Shown here piece by piece: positions 34,827 through 45,948 of a stretch of DNA of 64,000 bases. The stretch is taken from assembly GCA_039881045.1 (NCBI GenBank), contig JAYWVB010000068.1, forward strand, positions 1-64,000, in the 5' to 3' direction. A program made the translations under genes and the position numbers. The notes beneath the pieces were generated by a model. It was not told the DNA's origin. It made no database searches and was given only the letters and a program-made list of their open reading frames with translations. Each line of letters begins with the position of its first letter. Within the stretch, counting starts at the first letter, position 1. This stretch comes from Chaetomium olivaceum. Taxonomy: Eukaryota > Ascomycota > Sordariomycetes > Sordariales > Chaetomiaceae.

Positions 34827-37800
34827 GGTTTAGGGGTAGATGTTGATTAACATTTACTCTAGGTACTACAATAGCAGTTCAAGTAAACAGTTTTGCGAGG
34901 TTTTATAAAAAGACGGTAAACGTCCCTAAGCCCCGGCCTTCGTCTCCGTCTTGTAGGGCTGTCTGGCACCCATTGGGCCGGGCCGTGGAGACGGGGCCGT
35001 CCGGAGAAGGACTCCCGTATACCCGGCCGAATCTCGCGACCCGAGGAGCATAATGTGTACTAGATATGAGTTTCTCCATTGATCTCCTTGACACAGACTT
35101 TCCGGGTAACGAATGGTTTTGTTGGGACGGATAGAGCCAAGGCCCGGCATGCCACAGCTCGTGCCGGTGTGAGTGCCGTTCCCCCCCGTAAGTGGAACCC
35201 GGGCCGCTGGTCGGTAACTTGAGCTTCAAAGGGTTCGAGCCGAGAAGCCAAGCGTGCCAGGGGAGATTCTCAAAACCAAATGTATCGATGAACCGGTTGG
35301 TTATATGCTGATTTGCATTCTCACCTTGCCCGGGCTGAAGTTCTCGGCGAGGTGATAGTTGCAACACCATATATATCTATCAGACCTTACTATCCCTGCC
35401 GTTCTTTCCAGTCCAGGCTGGCGAGCGAGGCCGCCGCCGCTACTATTTATATAGCAACTGTGACATGAGAAGCGGTCCATCAAAACAGATACCTCTCAAC
35501 CATCGCCTACTGTGTAGGTAAGTTACGTGGCTACCTATCCAGCTAGGAAATCTCCCGGGCTACCCGCTTGAAACTCTTTACTACCATTCATGAAAACGGA
35601 AGACCCGTTGGAGGGTAGAAGTTCCTGACATGTTGGGCACTATCGCAGGTGTGGGACGGCATTGATGGTGATAGTGCGTCTCTTTAGCCGTTTGGTTTGA
35701 TCACAGTCTTGAGCTCAAATACAGGATAGATAGGATATAAGACGGTGTTACGGCTGACTTTGGTCCCTTCTTGCCGGTGTATTTGGTTGCGAATGAGCTT
35801 CTCCTCAGTCATTCCTTTGATCCTGCGGCTGCATTATGACAAAGTTGAGTATCTTCGCGGTCAGAAACATAAACCCATCTTGTCCCCGGCGTACCGGCTT
35901 TTCGGGTTCGGATGTTTTAAGAATCGGGATATCTCGTGACTCGGAGTAGGGGGCGAGGCGGTGAGTGGTAATGCATCAAAACCTGTTGAAGCGAAAGAGC
36001 GAGCCCCGCCTATGACGTGTTTTGCCCTCCGTTTTTGCCCTCTGTTTTTGCCGAGCTTGCCCCGCAACCCCGCGACTGCTTCCTGAGTGCCACAGCAGCG
36101 CCCAGCTCTCTCGCTCCAGGAGCTGGAACACCTGCATCAAATAACAAGTACCATGCAGTAGATCCTTCACATGCCATTGTATACACTATGAGACCATTAA
36201 CACAACCCGAGTCATGGGATGTACATACTAGAGGAACGATTGCCTCACGACTGATTTGCAAACGCCACATCACCTTGAGAAGCGTGTTCGGCGTGTTCTG
36301 GATCGCTATCGTTGTCATGCACGCAGAAGGGTCCTCCTGGCATCTCACGGACTTGGTCGGTCCTGTCGCACTTGGGTCGGCTTTACGGCGACACCGGAAG
36401 CGCCTTTGAAAACAGGCCAACGAGGTGTTAATTGAAACACCATGATTCGCCCGAAGCGAGATCTCGGCAAACCACGTGGAGACTTGGCGCTGTTGCTGTG
36501 CCTTGAAGTTGGTACACTCCATCTCGAAAAGAGGCTGCGGGCCGACCAACGGCGTTTCGCCCAGGGCCGGATCAAGCAGCCAGCGCTTGTGGTTGCGGCG
36601 CAGTTGGAGCAGCATCCGCATCTGGCATATTTCGCCAGCCAAAAAGGGAAACCGGGAGCGTACCTGCTGTGTACCTATCAGTTAGTTATGTGTTGTTTTA
36701 TTTTACGGCAAGCCCGGCTGGCTGGGACTTCAGGTTTTGAGAGCGCTTCCGAGGAAAAAGACGGGAGAGGTCCTGGATGTTCGGCATTGGCCGCCACTGT
36801 GTGGCTCGGTGGGCAGGTGGTCTCGCAGGCCAGCGGTCACCAGACGTGCTGCAATTGGCTGCCAGTGCCACCCCTCGATCCCCGCCATGGAACGCCCAGG
36901 TTGTTTGCAGGGGTCCACGGTCCAGGAAGACATCACCACTCCCCTGCAGCTGCAGATCACGGCACTCGATTGCCATTTCCTGCTATTTCCTCACTGCGGA
37001 TAGGTCGACAGGAGCCAGCATCTTGGGACCCCAATCCCATCATGACTACGTATACTCGAGATTTTTTGGCCTGCCGCACTGGCTGCGAGCAATTCACCAC
37101 CAGCGACTTAGTATAGCTCCCGACTTTAGCACATTCCGCAAACGTTTGCTTCGACCCAAACCAGCACCAGTTGTTCACTACCGTACCTACCTACTCCAGA
37201 CGAAAGCGTTTCGATACCAACACAACACCGATCGAACGACAAGCCGAGCTCAAAATCACAGAGGTACCGCGAATCTGACACGCCGCACGCGGAAGGAACC
37301 CCAATCGATCCAGATCTCCTGCGCCGCATCGAACTGGCACAGTAAAACACTCGACCCGTAAAGCCGACCTCGACGTTGGCTCTTTGATATATCTCTCGAC
37401 CAACCGCCACACATTCCACTCCCTTGTGTTCTAGAGCCAACCTCCCATCTCACGACGCATCGAGGCCCTGGTGCTCCCGAGACACAAAGCCAGGTACAAA
37501 CCACCACAAAGCGAACCATACCACAGCGCAGATTTGGAGATCGGAAGAAATAATAATAATGGGGCTGATATGATTCAAGCGTCCAAGGTGCGTGCTCCCG
37601 GACCGCATCCGTTGTCCTCCCCCCCCACCAGCTCGCCGTTTCCATCCCAACCGTTCCCCAACACACCCGTCCCCCCTCTCCTTCTCGAGTCAGTCTCGAC
37701 ACCCCATATCCCAACCAGCATGCCCTTGTCCCATTGACGCAACCGCAACTGCCACCATGCCTGTTTGTCATGGCTCTGCATCGAGACCTTCACCAGTCCG

Positions 37801-38147
37801 GCCCACAGAGCGCCTCATCAGCGGCCGTGGGCGCATTGCATGTCATTTCACGCCAGCATGACAACCTCGCAGGCCACACGCTCCAGCCAGTCTCCGCCTT
37901 CAGCGCCGTCTCCGGACTCGGCCTGTTCGACGTCGAGGACATATTCAATTCCTTTATGCCCGGCTGCTGTGTGTGCTGTGCGGTTGCTTGTCTTCCCAAT
38001 CCGTCCCATCATCTACATTCTATTCGTCCCTACTATCCCTTGTCTGCCCCTCGTGGCCCCTGGTGCAGCCCTGCCCATCCCTAGCTCACGGCAACCATTG
38101 TTACCTGCATACCACGCTTGTCGGGATTCTGTTCTGACTGGGCCGCC
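34827..38147. other. Long intergenic stretch before the arrestin gene
   Basis: About 3.3 kb without a gene that could be assembled. The aldo/keto reductase promoter is at the left. The last 900 bp are C-rich and probably arrestin promoter and leader. A 204-codon minus-strand open frame at 36010-36621 is listed separately. AT-rich segments with a few short open frames lie at 35480-36000. Confidence 0.45.
36010..36621 (-). other. Unidentified open frame
   Basis: From an ATG at 36621 a frame of 203 residues stays open. The first 60 residues look protein-like (QLRRNHKRWLLDP, then EMECTNFKAQQQRQVSTW), while the rest is cysteine- and serine-rich without pattern. No family was recognised and no flanking exon could be joined. 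It could be a fragment of a decayed gene or chance. Confidence 0.2.
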
Positions 38148-41100
38148 ATGGCTTTCGTAGATCCATTATACGACCGTCCGCGACCTCAGCCACTCTACCA
38201 CTCGATTGACGGCTCCGTCTACTACGAGCCACGCCGACAACCTCCGCGCGGGTTCCCAGTTCCGCTAATCCAGTCCCGCCAGTGCCGCCCGCACTCGATC
38301 AATATCGTCTCATACCCATCTGGCTTTGTACCGCACGATCTCCGGGCCCCCAAACCGTCCGGCCGCAAAGTTACGAGGCACGAGAAACAAGAGGAAAGGA
38401 AGAGGAAGAGGGAGGAAGCAAAGGAGAGAAAGAGGGAAGAGAAGGTGCGGAGGAGGGAGGAAGAGCGACGCAAAGAGAACCAGGAGAAGAGGCGGTCTCT
38501 ACGATCTCTGCGATCGCTACCACCGGGCAGCGATAAGGTTGGCAGAGTTATCGACAAGATATTCGCCGCCCTCTCCACCACCCCAAAACCGGCACCCGCT
38601 GTCTCCGCAACCCCAACCCGAACCCCAAGAGCAGAGTCTCGGCCGTCCAGCTTCATCAGCTTCGCCAGGAGACTATCTAGGCTCGAACCAACACACCAGG
38701 AATCGCTCGTTATCGAGGAACCAGCCGCCGAGCCGCCCGCCAGCACGATGACTGGCGTCGCAGTCCCTCGGCCCCGCGCCGCAACCACAACCGCAACGTC
38801 GACAAGTCGGAGCAATATGATGTCGATACGGTCCGCAAAGACCATGATGAGCGCCTCTGTCTCCGAGATCCAAAAGCCGGTTGCATCAGGCAGCGGCGTG
38901 TCCTGTTCCATCCTACTGGCCGAACCCAACGTCTTCCTGACCGGCTTCGATCACGATAGCAACACGCGCCGTGGGGCCCAAACCACCAGCGCCCTCCTTC
39001 GTGGGAAGTTACAGCTAAACGTGTCCAAGAACGTCAAGATCAAGTCCATCTCCTTGACACTAGTCGGCAAGGCCAGGACGAACTGGCCCGAGGGCATCCC
39101 GCCGGCGAAGGCAGACTTGTTTGAGGAGCAGACCCTCCGCACCCAATCCCTGGTCTTTTTCCAAGCCATGCACCAGGAGATGTGGGATACCGAATACGGC
39201 AGCCAGTGTACCTATGTCCACAAGCCCACCGGCCTAATGGGCGCTCTGCAACCGACTGCCTCCAGCGGAGCCCTCCCGATTATCGGCAAGGGTCGCAACA
39301 GCACTCTTACCGCCAAAGAGTACAAGAAGCTCTCATTGCAGTCGGTCAACTCGCGGAGCTTTGGCAAGGGCGATTCCCCCCATATCAACCCGGTTCAGGC
39401 CAAAGGCTACAAGGTGTTCCGCCCGGGCACCTACGAATACTCTTTCGAGCTGCCCCTCGACCACAGCCAGTTGGAGACAGCAAAACTGCCGTATGGGTCG
39501 GTCCGATGGGATCTCGAGGCCGCTGTCGAACGCGCAGGTGCCTTCAAGCCCAATCTCCACGGCTCAAAAGAGGTGTCGATTGTCCGCTTGCCCGATCAGA
39601 TGTCGCTTGAGACGGTCGAACCGATCTCGATTAGCCGGCATTGGGAGGACCAACTGCACTACGACATCATCATCTCCGGCAAGAGCTTCCCTATCGGAGG
39701 GAGGATACCCATTGCCTTCAAACTCACCCCACTGGCTAAGGTGCAGGTCCACAAGCTCAAGGTGTACGTAACGGAAAGCATTGAGTACTGGACCAACAAC
39801 CGTCATGTGACGCGTAAAGATGCCGGCCGCAAAATTCTGCTACTGGAGAAGGCAGCTGGAAAGCCGCTCGATACGAAGTACTCCGAGAGCGATATTCGCG
39901 TTGTCAGCGGCGGCGAGCTTGGCCCCGATCAGCGAGAGGACGCTCGGCGTATGGCGGCACGCCGCAGGCTGAGGGACGCCTCTCGGAACCGCGGCGTTGC
40001 CCAGCCGTTGCCCGAGCCCAGTGACAACCTCTTGGGTGATCTCGACCTCGGGCTTGAGAGCTTCTGGGGGAGCACTGAGATCGAAATGAATGTTCAACTC
40101 CCGACCTGCGAGATGATGACACGCGACAAGACGCTCCGGCTGCACCCTGACTGCAGTTGGAAGAATGTCAATGTCTTCCATTGGATCAAGGTAGGCCAAC
40201 ACGCGCAATGACTTTAGTGGATTGACACTGACCGTCGCAGCTCGTCATGCGCATTTCTAGGGCAGACCCCGACGATCCCACAGGGAAGCGTCGCCGCCAT
40301 TTCGAGATCAGCATCGACAGCCCGTTCACCGTTCTCGACTGCCGCGCCACCCAGGCAAACACAGCACTCCCGCGGTACAGCGGCAGCGATCGGCCTCTCC
40401 TCGAGCAACGGCAGCAGATGTCATGCGGCTGTCCCGATGCCCACCCCCTCGATGCCGGAGCGGCAGCGTTATCCCGGCCCCTGACCATGGTCGAAGAGGA
40501 CACCATCAGCCTCAACGGCCACCGGTTACGTCTCAACTTCCCCTTTCCAACAGGCCTCCCGAGCCTGCCGCAAGCCGCCCACCTCCAAGCCGCCGTGGCT
40601 GCAGGAGCTAACGGGCGGCAAAACAACTCAAACAGCGCCCGCCCAGAGACATCCCTCACCCCCGTAGACCCCGAACGCCCGATCCACCTGATCCGCCACC
40701 CATCCCATAACCCCCCCGCGTTCGACGCCGACCAGCCACCACCCACCCTTCCTCTCCAAACCCCGCCGCCGCAATACGACATCATCGTCGGCACGCCCAG
40801 CGTAGACGGCCTCGCAGACTACTTTGCCCGGCTCGCCGCCTACGAAGGTGACGGCGACACAGCCAGCGATGGCGACAGCACCGGGCTGGTCATCACACCC
40901 CCAGCGTCAGCGGGCATAACCACCCAAACCCAGACCCAAGCCCAGGTCCAGGCCCAGGACGAAGCGCAGGAGGCTGTTGGGTCCGCCGCCGTAGAAAGCG
41001 ACGACAGCGACACCAACACCATCGGCCCGGACACGACGACCGAGACCGAGCCCACGCCGGCGTCGGACCCGCCCTCGGCCGGCAGCTCAGCGGTGGCGGT

Positions 41101-41452
41101 GGCGGTAGCGGCGAACGCGCGCACTGCCGAGGTGGATCCGTTCAGTGCGCTGCGCTTTGACGATGCTGCCGCCGGAACGGACATGGCAGCGGCAGTGGCA
41201 GTGGCAACAGGGGCTGCCCGGTTGCGTGGAGATGATGCCGTTACCGAGTCGGAGAATGAGGACGACGACGACGACGAAGACGACGATGACGAGGTGGATG
41301 GGCGCGCGCGGCTGCACCGCGGCGGGCGGGTCAACGTGGCAAACCCGCGCACGCCCGGTGGCAGGCTGGTGCCGAGCAGGAGTTTGGAGATTGAGCGGCC
41401 GATGGTGAGGTTGGATATGACGGGGGTTTTGATGATGCGGAGAGGGCAGTGA
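38148..41452 (+). CDS. Alpha-arrestin (ART family) ubiquitin-ligase adaptor
   Basis: Two exons (38148-40190 and 40241-41452) across a 50-nt intron give 1,084 aa. Alpha-arrestins recruit the Nedd4-type ligase (Rsp5/HulA) to plasma-membrane transporters for endocytosis. A Lys/Arg/Glu-rich segment follows the N-terminus (about residues 80-125). The arrestin N-domain starts near 255 (SCSILLAEPNVFLTGF, LRGKLQLNVSKNVKIKSISLTL). The C-domain holds YEYSFELPLDHSQLET and GKSFPIGGRIPIAFKLTP. Ligase-binding motifs are visible: LPRY just after the arrestin fold and PPQY at residues 857-860. The C-terminal tail is Ala/Thr-rich with a run of Asp/Glu (about residues 1005-1030) and ends MVRLDMTGVLMMRRGQ. An in-frame extension upstream has no ATG, so 38148 is the start. 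Likely closest to Aly/Rod-type ARTs; target transporters unknown. Confidence 0.92.
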
Positions 41453-42010
41453 ATTGAGTGAGACCCTCCCGCCTCCTCTATGTATTAGGGCAGGGGGGCT
41501 GGTTGAGGGTTAAGACGGTATAGGAGGGGATGGGAGGCGGCGTTCTGTGTTTGTTCCTTTTTCTGGGTGGGTGTGTGGGTGGGTGGTGGTGATGATGATG
41601 ATGATGCATCATGATAATGTCATGTCCAGTCATGTTCTGGGTTTGGTGAGTGATGGAGTTGGTGGGTGGGTCGGTTGTGTGGACCACATCATGATGGCGC
41701 GGTGCAAGGGGAGGTTCATCTAGTTCAACAGGTTCAGCAGGTTCTACGATCTACGACAGCATTTGACGAGGCATCTACGCAGCGTGGCATCTGTAGCATA
41801 GTTACAGCGTTGGTTGGCTACCTTGGTTGGATGAATGCATTTGAGCGTTGGATGTTTATGTGTGGTGTGGCGTGTATATACCCAGGGTAGATCACAAGCG
41901 GAATAAGTTTTGATAAGAACGACATCTTCGTCATCAGTTTGGTGTAGAGTTCTTGAGATATTTTATGCTTGCTGAGTATGTCGATGGGTCACTAAGGATC
42001 TGGCGTGTTT
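41453..42010. other. 3' flank of arrestin gene, with TGA/GTGG tract
   Basis: No coding exon recognised. A low-complexity run of GGGTG, GTGG and GATGATGATG words lies at about 41562-41613. Confidence 0.5.
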
Positions 42011-42178
42011 TAATGCCGAGCTGGATGAGCCTTAGGGGGTGTATATGGCTCCGGGCACTTCTACGTGGGCGGGGTTACGTTAGACGTGTTTGCGAGGCTG
42101 GCAGATCCGGCGTTCTGGTTGCATCATACGCAGGTCGATCGGTTGTAGACGAGTTAGGAGAATCTGGAAGATCAGTGG
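42011..42178 (+). pseudogene. Tyrosinase relic (CuB copper-site fragment), RIP-like stops
   Basis: In one frame (codons starting at 42029) the text reads ALGGVYGSGHFYVGG, then LDVF, then ADPAFWLHHTQVDRL. This is the CuB copper-binding block of fungal tyrosinases (HGxGHF..GG..DVF..P.DPAFWLHHxQVDRLW). Only the fragment survives. The first His of HGxGH is Tyr (TAT for CAT), and two expected TGG tryptophans after DRL are TAG at 42146 and 42155; TGA and TAA interrupt the frame upstream at 42026 and 42011. All fit C-to-T or G-to-A changes, as in repeat-induced point mutation. No CuA region or start could be found nearby. It cannot make a tyrosinase. The family call rests on DPAFWLHH..VDR, which is highly specific. 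Confidence 0.75.
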
Positions 42179-42717
42179 TGACGATCATGTCCATGCCGGC
42201 CACACGACCGTCTCGCCCTTGGCCCTTGAGTTTGCCTCCGAGGTCTGGCTCGCCGCCTAGTTAACTGAATAATTGTTGAAGATATTCAACGAGAAAACAG
42301 CTATTCTTACCACACGACTTCTAGTACGATGAAATACCGATCCATGATCAGCAAGATTCGGTCTAGTAGGGTTGCAAAGGGAAAGATCGCTCGTCACTAT
42401 AAAATCGCTACGAGATACGGCGTGATCTCAACATTTTTCACCATCACCGAGTACACACCCCCGCGGACAACAGAGCCCCCTCCGTTTTCGTCCGTTGGCC
42501 TCAACAAAGCATGGTGTCTGGTCCAAGGTGACATCCGGAAGCCGCATCACGAGCTTGTTCTCGGGTTAATGACTCGGAGATTGTCTATTGGCGTTTGTGA
42601 ACTATCTCAAAGTCTAAACCAGCGTCCAACGGCTCGGGGCGTCCAATCTTGAGCCGTGGCGCGAACAGAACGAGCTATGGGACGTGGTGAGTCGCCGAGT
42701 GTCCCGCCCATAAGCCT
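42179..42717. other. Downstream of tyrosinase relic, no gene
   Basis: Bases 42186-42260 keep an open stretch reading HAGHTTVSPLALEF in another frame, possibly more of the relic after a frameshift. A 107-codon open frame at 42329-42652 has no family resemblance. AT-richer than the flanking genes. Confidence 0.4.
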
Positions 42718-42888
42718 TCACGAAAACAAAATCTCAAAACGCCGCCAGGCCCTGTTCCTTCCCACCTCGATAAACCCCGTGTCTCCGCTGTTGTTGTAAA
42801 TCACCCGTCTCCCCCATCGTAACGCCACCCAGATGCGTGGTTCGTCTTGTTGAAGCTCGAGACGGACATCTGTCAGCAGGTATGCCAT
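42718..42888 (-). CDS. Possible small protein, 56 aa
   Basis: From ATG at 42888 a 56-residue frame (starting MAYLLTDVRLELQQDEPRIW) is open. It has strong amphipathic strands, several Trp/Arg and a GDTGFIEVGRN segment. The frame stays open to 43023 upstream without a better start. Its composition is protein-like, but no family is recognised and it could be chance. Confidence 0.25.
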   Translation of the reverse strand: MAYLLTDVRLELQQDEPRIWVALRWGRRVIYNNSGDTGFIEVGRNRAWRRFEILFS

Positions 42889-43876
42889 GTTGATGGCGAT
42901 GGGGGGCCGTGGAAGGCGAAGAGGTAAGGGTGGTCGGTTGTTGAACGTGTGTTTAAACAAGGGAGACGAAGAAGGACGAAGAAGGCAGTGCGGGATTGGT
43001 GATTGTGTATGTGCGAGCGTCAAAGGACGACGGCCCGGGACATATTTATACGACCAAACTTAAGGTTCTGTGGACCCTGTGATGCGCGTGATCCTGACGG
43101 GCTGGACGGCCGGAGGCGATAAGGTTCTTCTCTTCTTTTCCCGGGGGCCGTTTCCATGCCGGGCGCCAGCTCCGTCTGGAGTTGACCGGTGGATGGGCGA
43201 TGAGGCTGGGCATAGCAAGGGTTGGTTGGTGGCATACGGTTCCGATCGAGGGGGTTCAGCCTCACCAAAATGGCATTGTTCCAGTCTTATGCTCTAGCTG
43301 AACCTACAACTGCAACTGGATAAACGAGCACTGAGATGGACGGACCAAATGAGGTTGGGGGTGGGATATCGCTGCCAAAGCAGGCGTGCTCGCTGGCATT
43401 TTGAAGCTTGTTTTCTCGATATCATATGGAAGGGCATACGTCCCTTGAACTTCAGGTTCCATACCAAACGCTTGGTCCAACTTCTCTTGCCCTCAGCCCC
43501 CAAGCCTCTTGACACCAACGTGAATGCATACCCCTCTAAACAGGAGCCAACAAGATCCCCAAGCCCGAAGCCCCTGCAGTCATAGCTGCCGACGGTGGGA
43601 CAGCCACTCCGTCTTCATCGAAACCCGAATGCAAAGTGCCCTTATCCCCAGTCCCGTCGCGGGACACCCAAACGCCACGAACCCATGAGCCTCATGTGGG
43701 TTATAATACAATTGACACCTCCCAACAACACGCAGGTCAACCCCAATATTAAACGCCATGTTATGCATATGCATCGCAAAAATTCGCAAAGGAAAAAAGA
43801 AAAGGTTTAGTAGTACAGAACCAAGTCTCAAGACTCAAACAGACAAGAAAACTTCGGGGAGTGGGACGGTTGGCCC
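42889..43876. other. Intergenic before the cyclin gene 3' end
   Basis: No coding exon could be supported. Short open frames only. It includes the cyclin 3' flank. Confidence 0.5.
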
Positions 43877-45948
43877 TTAGTACTGCCCCGGGTAAGGAGC
43901 CCCGGCCCGCGTGGTGTATGGCATCTGATACTGGGTCCGGGGTTGGTGAGCGTGGGGGTGCGGGTTCGGCAGCATCTGCGGGACAGCGTAGCCGGCAAGC
44001 CGGTGAGCACCATCCAAAAACTCGGGGACAATACCGGTGCGGTACTCGTTGCGCTTCCCGAGCGGCTGGTAGTGCATCTGGTTGGGCAACACCGGGTTCG
44101 GCAGGTGGTACTGCTAGTAGGAAAGCCGACGGCGGCGGATAGAGCAGCGTATTGACGTTCCGTACGGGCTTGTACGGGCTGTTGCGCTGCTGGAGGTAGA
44201 TGGAGGGCGAGTGTGAGATCGGAGTGTGTAGCCCGCTGGTGCCGCCGTTGCCCATGACGAGCGGCGACGAACTGGGGGTAGCCGACCAGCGTATTCTGGG
44301 GAGACAGTCGCTTCGTCGGGGTTCCGTAGTTCAGAGGCGGGAAGCTCGTCGTAGGCGTCATCGCCCCGCACGTGGCAGGCAGGGATGGTGGCGGAGCATA
44401 TGTGGTGGTCGGGAAGACCATCGACATGGCTCGGACGCCGGATGCGAGAGGCGGCAAGGAGAGCTGGGTCTGTTGTGGCGCATACGCCGAAGTGGCGTAA
44501 GCTTGGGCCTGCGTGACTGGTATGTCTGTGACTTGAGCTGTGTTCAGCGTCAAGCTCGGCACATGTTGTCGACCGTGATCCTGGGGCAGGCCGGACGCTG
44601 GCCGCGACTGCATAGGAGCCACATTGCCCACGTTGTGAAGGCCAAATTGTGGCTGGGAAGTTGTTGAAGAGTACTGCTGCACCGGCGCTTGCGACGGGAG
44701 CTGGGCCTGTCCGACGGGGGCCCTGCTGGTGCGCTTGGCCGGGGGCTCGACCGAGTCGTCTTCGGGGAAGCTCCGTTTCCGGTGCAGGTGTGGTTGGGGC
44801 TTCAAGGCCAGTGGCGAGATTGCGCTGCCGCTACCATACGAGGCTAGCCAGTTCTGGCTGCCGTTCGTCATGGGGGCCAAATTGGGCGATTGCACGGCAA
44901 ATGAATGCGTCGTCGATTGCAAACCCGGGGCCATCGCTGCGGTTGGCGAGTGCAGGGGTGAGACAAAGTTCCGGTGGGTTGGCGACGGCATCAGGAGCGG
45001 GGACGGCGTGGGGGACACAGTCTGCTGCGCCAGCTCCAGGTACGACCAGAACTGGGTCAATTTGTCGAGCCACTGCTCCCACTCCTCGGCCGAGACCAGG
45101 AGGCTGTACCGCATGTTACTCAGGAACTCGACCTCCATGACGTGGATTTCGTTGACCGAGATGTTGGACACGTCCGCCCAGGTCTTGTTCGTGTAGGTGT
45201 TATCGTCCAGGAACTTGTTGCCGAGCATGAGGGCCACCGTCAGCAACCGGTACTCGCTTCCTGGTCGTCCCCTGACCGTGGGGTTCGCCTTCTTCAGCCG
45301 GTGAATGTAGAGCAGGGCGAGGATCACAACGTTCTGTGTGACCTGGGTTGTCGCTAGAACTGTCGAAACCCACTTCTTGAAATGCTGGCTCGCAGCCGCG
45401 GTCGGAGCGAGCGGTGGCACCGGTGCACCTGGCGCCAGCTTGTTCAACCCTTCCACCTTCTCCAACAGCTTCGTCGATTCAAACCAGAAAAGCGCCGCCA
45501 ACTCAGCCATGAAGTCCGAAATGCTACCCCCGTTTGGGCTTATCCGCTCCGGAATGCTCATGCTGTGCTGTGTCATCTTCGCGCTCGCGGTGCTCCCCGC
45601 GGGTGAGGTTCCTATGGGTGGTGTCGGGTGCTGAGGTTGCCGCGCCTTGTCTTGTCGCTGGGTATATTCTGGTACTGCCGTCGAACGGAGCGTGGCGGAT
45701 GATCCCACCGAGGCTGTGGCAGATCGCGAAAAGGTTGCTGTTGGTTTAGCAGTCTGATTTTGGCTGGCGAGGGGTGCGGGGCATCGCGAGCTGAGGTTGT
45801 TAAAGACCTGCTCGTTTGGCACTGGCCGCTCGTTCAAAGCCGGCCGGCGCCGGTCAGCCTGCGGCATTGTTGAACTGTAGGTGGAGGGGTGGTGCAGGAG
45901 GTAGTTCTCGCACGACGGCATGTGCGGTACTTCGTACGTGGTCGCCAT
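43877..45948 (-). CDS. Clg1/Pho80-type cyclin, with two frame breaks near the C-terminus
   Basis: A single exon from ATG 45948 gives about 689 aa once two frame breaks are bridged. Pho80/Pcl-type cyclins activate Pho85-class kinases in nutrient and morphogenesis signalling. The cyclin box spans about residues 145-290: FMAELAALFWFES, FKKWVSTVLATTQVTQNVVILALLYIHRL, SEYRLLTVALMLGNKFLDDNTYTNKTWADVS, then an EVEFLSNMRYSLLVS helix. The long tail is Pro/Ser/Gln-rich with a possible nuclear signal (HRKRSFPE, PPAKRTSR), as in Clg1. The tail frame shifts at about 44274-44278 (a C5 run in the coding strand) and again at about 44111-44120. Three consecutive frames read SSPLVMGNGG, PYKPVRNVNTLLYPPPS and LPNQMHYQPLGKRNEYRTG without stops where they should. 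The summed length is exactly two bases over a multiple of three. Confidence 0.85.

Noticed and set aside
35161..35260. GGTTCGAGCC word resembling a tRNA B box
   Set aside because: No A box at a suitable distance and no cloverleaf could be folded by eye.
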